A DNA stretch of 42,328 nt from Candidatus Blautia intestinavium (lineage in GTDB: Bacteria > Bacillota > Clostridia > Lachnospirales > Lachnospiraceae): the NCBI GenBank assembly GCA_019113745.1, contig DXGV01000019.1:1-42328 (forward strand). Direction: 5' to 3'. The notes beneath the pieces are model-generated. The model was not told the origin of the DNA. It worked only from the letters and a program-made list of their open reading frames with translations, and did not search any database. This document shows, piece after piece, positions 24,827 to 32,189 of the stretch (within the stretch, counting starts at the first letter, position 1; every line of letters begins with the position of its first letter). The position numbers and the translations under genes are program-made.

Positions 24827-25818
24827 TGAGCAAGGTGAAAAGTATTTTCAAAAGAAATCCGGAAGTTAGCAGACTGTTGGTCATTATGGTCTGCTGGCTG
24901 ATCTTTATGATGTTCACACAGGCTGAAAAATTTTTTACCGGCGTTAATTTTCTTACTATGGCGGGACAGTTCCCTGAGTATGGCCTGATGGCGCTGGGAG
25001 GTATGCTGTGCATGATCACCGGCGGAATCGATCTGTCCGTAGTAGGTACGGCCAATATGGCGGCTATTCTCAGTGTGTTCACAATGATAAGACTGTTTGG
25101 TGAAGAGGGAACCATGCCCCTTGCCTTTTCCGCAGTGATATTTATTATAGCCATTCTGGTAGGATGTGTAGTAGGAGGCTTGAACGCTTTCCTGATCTCA
25201 CAGCTCGGTGTTCCGCCGATTCTTGCCACTTTGGGAGTGAACGAATTACTGACAGGGCTTTGTATCGTATTTACAAACGGCTCTGCCATTTCAACCTTCC
25301 CGAAGCAGTATTGTGATTTTTTCTCAGGCAATTTCCTTGGGATCATTCCCAGGAGGCTGATTGTTTTTATTGTGGTCGCGGTTGTAATCTGGCTGCTTCT
25401 TGAGAAAAGCACTTATGGCACAAAGCTCAGACTCTACGGAACAAGCGCCCGTGTATCAAAATATTCCGGAATTAATACGTCGGCCCTTCTGTTCCGCACA
25501 TATATGACTTCGTCTATCTGCGCGGCTCTGGGCGGTCTTATGATGCTGGCTACATATTCTTCCGCAAGGGCAGATTACGGCACGAATTACACGATGCAGT
25601 CCATACTTCTGATCGTGCTGGGCGGCGTCAGTCCAAACGGAGGAAAAGGAAAGCTTTCCGGTGTGATAACCGCGATAGTCCTGCTGAAGATGATCGAATC
25701 CGGAATCAACCGTTTCAGAAGTGTGTCCACTTATTATGTGACTTTGATCTGGGGCGCTGTTCTGATTCTTGCTCTTGTGATCGACTATATGAGCCAGAAA
25801 CCGAAACACGCAAAATAA
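24826..25818 (+). CDS. Sugar ABC transporter permease 2 (RbsC-like)
   Basis: A 330-residue membrane protein of the same family as the preceding gene, with the matching landmark ALGGMLCMITGGIDLSVVGT and a C-terminal VLGGVSPNGGKGKLSG. ATG 24826 is preferred, with AAGGGGGG upstream; a GTG one codon earlier is the alternative. It is followed after 19 nt by the amidotransferase-like gene, so the catabolic genes share this operon. Confidence 0.9.
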   Translation: MSKVKSIFKRNPEVSRLLVIMVCWLIFMMFTQAEKFFTGVNFLTMAGQFPEYGLMALGGMLCMITGGIDLSVVGTANMAAILSVFTMIRLFGEEGTMPLAFSAVIFIIAILVGCVVGGLNAFLISQLGVPPILATLGVNELLTGLCIVFTNGSAISTFPKQYCDFFSGNFLGIIPRRLIVFIVVAVVIWLLLEKSTYGTKLRLYGTSARVSKYSGINTSALLFRTYMTSSICAALGGLMMLATYSSARADYGTNYTMQSILLIVLGGVSPNGGKGKLSGVITAIVLLKMIESGINRFRSVSTYYVTLIWGAVLILALVIDYMSQKPKHAK

Positions 25819-25837
25819 GAAAAGCGGAGGATGAGAT

Positions 25838-26584
25838 ATGGCGAAAAAAGTGCTGTTTGCCGGCGAGTCCTGGATGGCGACACTGACAGAGGTAAAAGGG
25901 TTTAACAGCTTTGTCTCCTCAAAATATGAAACAGGACTGGGGTGGATAGACAAGGCGATCGAGCAGGCGGGCTACGATCTGACATATATGCCAAATCATG
26001 AGGCAAATGATCATTTTCCGTTTACGATGGAAGAGCTTGGAGAATATGCCTGCGTGATACTGTCGGATATAGGAGCGGACACTCTTCTGATCCCGTCAGA
26101 AACCTTCGCGTCAGGAAAAATGTTTCCTAACCGCTGCCAGCTTTTGAAGGATTATGTGATGGACGGAGGAGCTCTCCTGATGATGGGCGGATATATGACT
26201 TTTACAGGTATCGGAGGACAGGGAAAATGGTGGGCGACTCCTGTGCAGGACATACTGCCTGTGCAGCTTCTTCCTTACGACGACCGGATGGAACACTGCG
26301 AGGGGGTACGCCCGGAAATAGTAAAGCCGGAGCATCCTGTTTTCCAGGGAATTGAAGGAGAGTGGCCAAGAGTGCTGGGATATAATAAGAGTATCCTGAA
26401 GCCGGAGGCCGAGCTTGCCGCCACTGTATGCGGAGATCCATTCCTGGCATTTCAGCAGTGCGGAAAAGGAAAAACAGCAGTATTTTCCAGCGACTGCTCC
26501 CCGCACTGGGCGCCATTGGAATTCTGTAACTGGAAGTATTATAATCTGCTCTTTAAAAATATCATTGATTATATTACCGGCTGA
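25838..26584 (+). CDS. Glutamine-amidotransferase-like protein (PF07090/ThuA-like fold)
   Basis: A 248-residue cytosolic protein resembling the putative glutamine amidotransferase family PF07090. The central GGALLMMGGYMTFTGIGGQG occupies the place of the nucleophile elbow of class I amidotransferases but contains no Cys, so amidotransferase activity is unlikely. The C-terminal CSPHWAP-F is also typical. GGAGG precedes the ATG. Members of this group often sit in sugar-uptake operons of gut Firmicutes, and the fold is related to ThuA of trehalose utilisation. The role here is probably in processing the imported sugar, but no reaction is known to me. Confidence 0.75.
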   Translation: MAKKVLFAGESWMATLTEVKGFNSFVSSKYETGLGWIDKAIEQAGYDLTYMPNHEANDHFPFTMEELGEYACVILSDIGADTLLIPSETFASGKMFPNRCQLLKDYVMDGGALLMMGGYMTFTGIGGQGKWWATPVQDILPVQLLPYDDRMEHCEGVRPEIVKPEHPVFQGIEGEWPRVLGYNKSILKPEAELAATVCGDPFLAFQQCGKGKTAVFSSDCSPHWAPLEFCNWKYYNLLFKNIIDYITG

Positions 26585-26640
26585 AATTCATAAAAAAGAA
26601 TAAAAGATGTGATTGGCCAACCAAAAAGGAGGAAAAATGC

Positions 26641-27219
26641 ATGAAGACAATAAAAGATAAACAGATACTTGTAGGCGCAGATTTTGCAGGTTTTCCACTG
26701 AAAGAAGCGGTTGTGGCTCATCTTAAAGAATATGGATGGACTGTAACGGATGTGGGGGTGCGTTCGCCAAAAGATAATGACACGGATCTGATGTTTCACC
26801 GTATCGGGCTCCGCGTAGGTTCCATGATCTCAGAGGGAGAATTTGAGCGCGCGCTGATCTTCTGCGGGACAGGAATGGGCATCCATATTGCCGCCAGCAA
26901 GTGTCCGGGCGTCTTTTCCGGCGTAGTGGAAAGTGTTCCGGCAGCTCTCAGAGCGATTACCGGGAATGGTGTGAATGTTCTTGCCATGGGAGCTTTTTAC
27001 GTTGCTCCCCAGATGGGGTGCGATATTGCAGACGCATATCTTACTCATAATCTGGGAGACGGTTATGAATACTGGCCGAACTTTTATGAGTTTCATAAGC
27101 TTGCCTGCGACGAGCTGAACGCTTTTGACTACGAAGAATATAAGGCGAATGGATTTAAAGTAAAACATCTGGGCGATTACCCTCTGGAGCTGATGAGCCG
27201 GCCGGATATATTCGACTGA
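26641..27219 (+). CDS. RpiB/LacAB-family sugar-phosphate isomerase
   Basis: A 192-residue isomerase of the RpiB/LacA/LacB family, longer than the roughly 150 residues of RpiB. The start KQILVGADFAGFPLKEAV matches the GSDHAGxxLK motif but with Phe15 in place of His. The catalytic Cys75 lies in FCGTGMGIHIAASK. The usual NANVLxLG region reads GNGVNVLAMG. Family members interconvert aldose and ketose phosphates of three to six carbons (ribose-5-P, galactose-6-P, erythrulose-4-P). GGAGG precedes the ATG. Last gene of the locus before a terminator. The substitutions suggest a substrate other than ribose-5-P; no kinase gene accompanies it. Confidence 0.85.
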   Translation: MKTIKDKQILVGADFAGFPLKEAVVAHLKEYGWTVTDVGVRSPKDNDTDLMFHRIGLRVGSMISEGEFERALIFCGTGMGIHIAASKCPGVFSGVVESVPAALRAITGNGVNVLAMGAFYVAPQMGCDIADAYLTHNLGDGYEYWPNFYEFHKLACDELNAFDYEEYKANGFKVKHLGDYPLELMSRPDIFD

Positions 27220-27305
27220 AAAGTATCTTCAGGATATACGGCTGTGTAAATAAGAATCCGTCATTATGGCTGCTGTGCCCCTTGGCGGCATGAAATAAAA
27301 GGAGG

Positions 27306-27350
27306 CGCGCCCTGCGGAAATTATAAAACTGCAGGGTGCGTTTCTCTTTT
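27306..27350 (+). terminator. Terminator of the sugar operon
   Basis: CGCGCCCTGC (27306-27315) pairs with GCAGGGTGCG (27331-27340) over 10 bp with one G-T pair, followed by TTTCTCTTTTT. Confidence 0.85.
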
Positions 27351-27393
27351 TGCCGGATGCTGCCAGAAAATTATCTGCAGCGGTAAATTTTCG

Positions 27394-27422
27394 TTGACAA
27401 ATGGGAATCTCCTATGTATAAT
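27394..27422 (+). promoter_or_regulatory. Promoter of yceD-rpmF
   Basis: Perfect TTGACA (27394-27399), a 17-nt spacer and perfect TATAAT (27417-27422), 27 nt before the start codon: a strong housekeeping promoter. Confidence 0.88.
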
Positions 27423-27448
27423 TGTCTAAGTGTGAATAGGAGAGAGCT

Positions 27449-27976
27449 ATGCAGATTCATTTATCAGACATTACGTTCAGCGAGGGAAAAACAATACAGG
27501 AAACTGTAAAGCTGGAGATGGACAAGATTGTTTTTCAGCTTGGAGAATTTCCTGTTTTGAAGAAGAGTCCGGTGGAGCTTACAGTCTCCAACACAGGAGA
27601 CAAGGTTCTGGAGATCCGGGGAGAGGGAACAGTAACTGTGGGAATTCCCTGCGACCGCTGTCTGGAAGAGGTTGCCGTTGAGATTCCTTATCATATTGAG
27701 AAGAAGCTCGATATGAAGCTGACGGAAGAAGAAAGGATAAATGATCTGGATGAGAGCAGCTATCTCACAGGAATGGACCTGGATGTGGACCGGTTGGTCT
27801 ATCTTGAGGTACTGATGGGCTGGCCTTTGAAGATTCTGTGTAAAGAAGACTGCAAAGGAATCTGCAGCCGCTGCGGGAAGAATCTGAATGAAGGTCCCTG
27901 CGGATGCGCAGAAGAACCGAAGGATCCCCGCATGGCAGCTATCAGTGATATATTTAGTAAATTTAAGGAGGTGTAA
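27449..27976 (+). CDS. yceD: YceD family protein (DUF177)
   Basis: A 175-residue protein of the YceD/DUF177 family, found next to rpmF in most bacteria and linked to 23S rRNA accumulation. The conserved CDRCLEEV pair of cysteines is at about residues 70-73, and a second Cys cluster (CKEDCKGICSRCGKNL...CGC) near the C-terminus suggests zinc binding. The ATG follows AGGAGAG. It ends 3 nt before rpmF. Confidence 0.9.
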   Translation: MQIHLSDITFSEGKTIQETVKLEMDKIVFQLGEFPVLKKSPVELTVSNTGDKVLEIRGEGTVTVGIPCDRCLEEVAVEIPYHIEKKLDMKLTEEERINDLDESSYLTGMDLDVDRLVYLEVLMGWPLKILCKEDCKGICSRCGKNLNEGPCGCAEEPKDPRMAAISDIFSKFKEV

Positions 27977-27979
27977 CCT

Positions 27980-28162
27980 ATGTCCATATGTCCAAAGAAC
28001 AAAACATCTAAAGCAAGACGTGACAAAAGACGTGCAAACTGGAAGATGAGTGCTCCGAATCTGGTAAAATGCAGCAAATGCGGCGCCCTGATGATGCCTC
28101 ACAGAGTTTGCAAAGCCTGCGGAAGCTACAACAAGAAAGAGATTATCAAAGTAGAAGATTAA
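27980..28162 (+). CDS. rpmF: 50S ribosomal protein L32
   Basis: A 60-residue, basic ribosomal protein with the N-terminal CPKNKTSKARRDKRRANWK typical of L32. A zinc ribbon is formed by CSKC and CKAC (about residues 31-34 and 44-47), so this is the four-Cys, zinc-binding form. AAGGAGGTG is just before the ATG. Cotranscribed with yceD and closed by a terminator, so it is not linked to plsX as in many bacteria. Confidence 0.97.
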   Translation: MSICPKNKTSKARRDKRRANWKMSAPNLVKCSKCGALMMPHRVCKACGSYNKKEIIKVED

Positions 28163-28170
28163 TGAGACCG

Positions 28171-28204
28171 AAAAACAGGATCCTTGCGGGGGTTCTGTTT
28201 TTTT
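28171..28204 (+). terminator. Terminator after rpmF
   Basis: AACAGGATCC pairs with GGGTTCTGTT (loop TTGCG, two wobble pairs), followed by seven T. Confidence 0.8.
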
Positions 28205-28301
28205 GTACGCCAAAATAATAATTTTATTAATTTTAAAGATAATACAAATAATTTTAGAAAAAACAATTTTTTTATTTAAAATATATAAAATGAAATAAAT
28301 A

Positions 28302-28330
28302 TTGACAAAATAATTCGTGCAATTTATACT
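28302..28330 (+). promoter_or_regulatory. Promoter of hppA
   Basis: TTGACA (28302-28307), a 17-nt spacer and TATACT (28325-28330), in an AT-rich stretch. It leaves a leader of about 180 nt (28337-28516) in which I see no known riboswitch pattern and no gene. Confidence 0.8.
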
Positions 28331-28516
28331 GTAAAGTAATCGGAATAAGCGGTGGAGTCTGTCATAGTACATCAAAAACTTTGGATAATGTGTGGGGTTT
28401 TTACAGGAAAGCTTTTGCATGTATTATTTATTCTCGATGAAGATAAGAACAGGAAACCATCCTCTTATTTTCGACATTATAATTCTGGCCTGAAGAAGGG
28501 GAAAGGTGGTTTTTTT

Positions 28517-30604
28517 ATGGAGCAAAATCTGTCACTTTTTTACGGGCTGTCGTTCCTGACAGCCGCACTTGCATTCGCTTATGCTGTTTACCTTTATTTA
28601 TGGGTAAAAAAACAGCCGACGAAGAATGCGAAGATCCAGGAAGTCGCCGCTTTGATCAAACAGGGCGCAAACACATTTATGAGGCGTGAGTATCTGATCC
28701 TCGCCAAGTTTGCGGGCGTGGCGGCGGTTATTATCTTTATCCTGCTTCCGTCTCCGATCTGGAGCGGGAATATTCTCTCCAATGTTGAAATGACAGTGGC
28801 GTACATACTGGGAACCGCGCTGTCTGCAGTTGCGGGCAAAATCGGTATTATGGTGGCAACACATTCCAATTCCAGAGCTGCCGAGGCGGCAAAGAAAGGA
28901 ATTGAGCCTGCTTTTCTTGTAGGATTCCGCGGAGGCGCCGTTATGGGGCTCCTGGTAGTGGGCTGCTCTCTCCTGGGAGTTGCCGCGGTCCTTATGGTGG
29001 TAGGCGATACAAGCATCATTCTCGGCTTTTCCTTTGGCGCCAGCTCTCTGGCTCTTTTTGCCAAGGCAGGCGGCGGTATTTTTACAAAGACAGCGGACGT
29101 ATCTGCCGATCTTACCGGAAAAGTGGAACTTGGGATTCCGGAGGATGATCCGAGAAATCCGGCGGTTATCGCGGATAATGTAGGCGATAATGTAGGCGAC
29201 GTTGCCGGAATGGGAGCCGATCTTTTTGACTCCAATGTTGCGGCTATGGCCTCCGCTCTTGTTATCGCCCAGTCTTTATCCGGCGGGGAATACAATAATA
29301 TTTCCATGGTGTTCTGTTATGCGATCCTGGGACTTCTGTCGTCTATTATCGGAATTGCAAATGCCAGGATTGGCAGGAACGGAAATCCCACTCACGCACT
29401 GAATATGTCTACCTATGTTACTACGGGCATTTTCCTGGTCCTTACAGCTATTGCAACGGCAGTCTTCGATGGTTTTTCCTGGAGAATCTGGGGCGCTTCT
29501 ACAGTAGGCCTTATTGTAGGCGTGATCATTGGAATTACAACGGACTACTTTACAGATGATTCCAAACCGATTGTCAGAAAGGTAGCCCATGCTTCGCAGT
29601 CAGGTCCGGCCTTTACGGTTCTTTCAGGAGTTTCCTACGGATTCATCTCCGCCCTGCCCGCTATGGTGGGTATCGCGATTTCCGCGCTCCTTGCGTATAA
29701 GATCTGTGAGCCTATGGGAGAGGGCTATGCGATATTCGGCATTTCCATGGCGGCAGTCGGAATGCTTTCCATTGTCGGAATGATCATTTCCAATGACGCT
29801 TACGGCCCTATCGTAGATAACGCGAGAGGCTTGGCCGAAATGGGAAACCTCGGTGAAGAGACAATCCGCACGGCGGACGAACTGGACAGCGCGGGAAATA
29901 CGGTAAAAGCTGTTACAAAAGGATTTTCTATCGGCGCGGCGGGCCTTACAGTCATTTCTCTTCTGGGAGCGTTTATGTCGGAAGCGAACGAATCTCTGGC
30001 AGAAGCCGGCAAAGAACTGATCACAGGCTTTGACATTATGGAACCTACAGTGTTCTTCGGCATACTGATCGGCGCGGCTATTCCGGCCGTATTCTCTGCA
30101 ATGCTGATCCTGGGAGTCGACAAAAACGCCCAGAGAATGGTTGGGGAGATCCACAGGCAGTTTAACTCCATTCCCGGACTGCGGGAAGGCAAAAAGGGCG
30201 CGAAGCCGGAGTATGGCAAATGTATTGATATTGCCACATCAGGGGCTCTGAAAGAGCTGATCCCGGCCGGGCTTATGAGTATCCTTTCCACAATGGTCGT
30301 GGGATTTATCGGTGGCCCGAAAGCTATCGGCGGTTTCCTTCTTGGAAACATTGTCAGCGGTCTTCTTCTGGCGCTGTTCATGTCCAACGCAGGCGGTCTT
30401 TGGGATAACTCCAAGAAGTATGTGGAATCCGGCGCGGAAGGCGGAAAGGGAAGCGAAGCTCATAAAGCAGCCGTGATCGGAGATACAGTAGGAGATCCCT
30501 TTAAAGATACGGCAGGACCTTCAATCAACACCCAGATTACTGTCGTTTCTCTTGTTTCTTCATTAATGTCCTCCATTTTTGTGGCGATTTCTCTGTTCAG
30601 CTAA
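28517..30604 (+). CDS. hppA: Membrane-bound proton/sodium-translocating pyrophosphatase
   Basis: A 695-residue membrane protein with about sixteen helices that couples hydrolysis of pyrophosphate to ion pumping across the cytoplasmic membrane. The active-site loops are clear: DVSADLTGKVELGIPEDDPR, then ADNVGDNVGDVAGMGADL, and the C-terminal GDTVGDPFKDTAGPS. The key site reads GNTVKAVTKG with Lys464 and Thr467, the combination of K+-independent enzymes; K+-dependent ones carry Ala and Gly/Ala there. ATG 28517 is chosen for AAAGGTGG 7 nt upstream; the open frame back to 28352 has no such site. Followed by a strong terminator, so it is a single-gene unit. H+ is the likelier ion from the subfamily; this is inference. 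Confidence 0.95.
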   Translation: MEQNLSLFYGLSFLTAALAFAYAVYLYLWVKKQPTKNAKIQEVAALIKQGANTFMRREYLILAKFAGVAAVIIFILLPSPIWSGNILSNVEMTVAYILGTALSAVAGKIGIMVATHSNSRAAEAAKKGIEPAFLVGFRGGAVMGLLVVGCSLLGVAAVLMVVGDTSIILGFSFGASSLALFAKAGGGIFTKTADVSADLTGKVELGIPEDDPRNPAVIADNVGDNVGDVAGMGADLFDSNVAAMASALVIAQSLSGGEYNNISMVFCYAILGLLSSIIGIANARIGRNGNPTHALNMSTYVTTGIFLVLTAIATAVFDGFSWRIWGASTVGLIVGVIIGITTDYFTDDSKPIVRKVAHASQSGPAFTVLSGVSYGFISALPAMVGIAISALLAYKICEPMGEGYAIFGISMAAVGMLSIVGMIISNDAYGPIVDNARGLAEMGNLGEETIRTADELDSAGNTVKAVTKGFSIGAAGLTVISLLGAFMSEANESLAEAGKELITGFDIMEPTVFFGILIGAAIPAVFSAMLILGVDKNAQRMVGEIHRQFNSIPGLREGKKGAKPEYGKCIDIATSGALKELIPAGLMSILSTMVVGFIGGPKAIGGFLLGNIVSGLLLALFMSNAGGLWDNSKKYVESGAEGGKGSEAHKAAVIGDTVGDPFKDTAGPSINTQITVVSLVSSLMSSIFVAISLFS

Positions 30605-30625
30605 TGGAAGCATAGCTTGTTTACG

Positions 30626-30657
30626 GCATCCCGGGAGACAGCTCCCGGGATGCTTTT
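30626..30657 (+). terminator. Terminator after hppA
   Basis: GCATCCCGGGAG (30626-30637), loop ACAG, CTCCCGGGATGC (30642-30653), then TTTT: a perfect 12-bp stem. Confidence 0.9.
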
Positions 30658-30671
30658 GTGAGCGAAACAAA

Positions 30672-30700
30672 TTGATTTTCCTTTTTTTCTCTGATATACT
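30672..30700 (+). promoter_or_regulatory. Promoter of the MATE transporter gene
   Basis: TTGATT (30672-30677), a 17-nt spacer and TATACT (30695-30700), about 85 nt before the start codon. Confidence 0.7.
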
Positions 30701-30786
30701 GTACAGCAGGAAAAATCCATCCCTATGGCGGGATGATCTTTAAATGATTTTGCAAAAGACAACGAGGGGAATATGGGAGGTTGGTT

Positions 30787-32154
30787 ATGAATGAAAAAAA
30801 TCAGATTACGGAAGGTGTAATCTGGAAACATCTGTTGTTTTTTTTCTTTCCTGTGGTAGCGGGAATGTTTCTGCAGCAGATATATAATGCGGCCGACACG
30901 ATTGTTGTCGGTCGTTTTGTGGGTAAGGAAGCTCTGGCGGCAGTGGGAGGCTCTGTCAACCAGATTGTGAATCTGATCGTGGAGGTGTTTGTGGGCCTTA
31001 CCTCAGGCGCCGCCGTGATCGTTTCCCAGTTTTATGGAGCCAAAGACAGAAAAAATCTGGAAAAGACCATACATACTACTTACGCCCTGGCCATCGCCGC
31101 CGGGTTCGTTATTGGGATCCTGGGTCTTATTTTTTCCGAGACGATCCTGACATTTATGAAAACGCCTGATGAACTGATGAAGGATTCCCTTCAGTATCTT
31201 CATATCTATTTTCTGGGAATCGTGTTTAATCTTGTATATAATATGGGGGCGTCCGCTCTCCGGGCCATGGGCGACTCAAGAAGGCCGCTTTATGTGCTGG
31301 CTGTGGCCTGTTCCCTGAACGTGGTCCTGGATATTTTTCTGGTGGTAGTCTGCAGGATGGGAGTGGCAGGCGCGGCGACGGCGACGATCTTCTGTCAGGG
31401 GATCAGCGCCTGCATTGTAACCTGGATGCTGATGTCTAAGGAAAAATTCTGCCGGCTGGAACTAAAAAAGATACGGATCCATATGAATTCTCTGCGGTCT
31501 GTTCTGAGAATCGGAATTCCGGCGGGATTTGAGGCGGCGATGTACTGCGTGGCAAATATTGTGATCCAGGTGTTTGTTAATAAACTGGGCACAGACCATG
31601 TGGCTGCCTGGGGCACCTTCGGAAAAATAGACGCGGCTTTCTGGATGATTGTAAACGCCTTCGGAATTTCAATCACCACCTTCGTCGGACAGAATTACGG
31701 GGCGGGAAAGATCAGGCGTATGCGAAGGAGCGTTAAGGTCTGCCTTCTGATGTCTTATATTTCGGCAGTTACAATGAGCATTATACTGATGATCTTTGCA
31801 AGGCAGCTTTACGGGCTGTTTACTACAGATGGGGCGGTGATCGATATAGGAGTTTATATGATGCGCTTTCTGATGCCCTCGTATTTCCTTTATGTGGTGA
31901 TCGGGATCCTGTCCGGCGCTTTAAGAGGAGCGGGAAGAGTCCTGGTGCCTGTGCTTCTCACCTGCGGCGGCGTGTGTATCCTGCGGATCATGTGGATGCT
32001 GGTGCTGCTCCCCGTACATCCGGGTATTGAGACGATCATGCTAAGTTATCCGGCTTCCTGGAGTATTACGGCGGTTCTGTTTATTATTTACTATATCAGG
32101 CGTTTTCCGGGAAGCAGAAGCAGCCGTTCCCTGACGCCGCAGAAGATGCTGTAA
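30787..32154 (+). CDS. MATE family efflux transporter
   Basis: A 455-residue protein with about twelve membrane helices, in the MATE (NorM/DinF-like) family of cation-coupled exporters. Near the N-terminus PVVAGMFLQQIYNAADTIVVG and, in the second half, GIPAGFEAAMYCVANI mark the two symmetric halves. GGGAGG is 6 nt before ATG 30787. Likely exports drugs or metabolites; substrate unknown. Followed by the ABC-F gene after 35 nt with no terminator. Confidence 0.92.
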   Translation: MNEKNQITEGVIWKHLLFFFFPVVAGMFLQQIYNAADTIVVGRFVGKEALAAVGGSVNQIVNLIVEVFVGLTSGAAVIVSQFYGAKDRKNLEKTIHTTYALAIAAGFVIGILGLIFSETILTFMKTPDELMKDSLQYLHIYFLGIVFNLVYNMGASALRAMGDSRRPLYVLAVACSLNVVLDIFLVVVCRMGVAGAATATIFCQGISACIVTWMLMSKEKFCRLELKKIRIHMNSLRSVLRIGIPAGFEAAMYCVANIVIQVFVNKLGTDHVAAWGTFGKIDAAFWMIVNAFGISITTFVGQNYGAGKIRRMRRSVKVCLLMSYISAVTMSIILMIFARQLYGLFTTDGAVIDIGVYMMRFLMPSYFLYVVIGILSGALRGAGRVLVPVLLTCGGVCILRIMWMLVLLPVHPGIETIMLSYPASWSITAVLFIIYYIRRFPGSRSSRSLTPQKML

Positions 32155-32189
32155 ATAAGAAGAGGTCATCTGAAAAGGAGTGTAAACCC

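Noticed and set aside
27464..28420. Open frame of 318 codons on the minus strand opposite yceD-rpmF
   Set aside because: It covers two well-defined genes plus their terminator and promoter and has no domain pattern.
28352..28516. Extension of the hppA frame by 55 codons
   Set aside because: No ribosome binding site at its start, while AAAGGTGG is placed correctly for ATG 28517, where the first membrane helix region begins.
28331..28516. Fluoride or other known riboswitch before the pyrophosphatase gene
   Set aside because: The GGNGAUGG...CUGAUG pattern of fluoride riboswitches is absent and no terminator hairpin is present in the leader.
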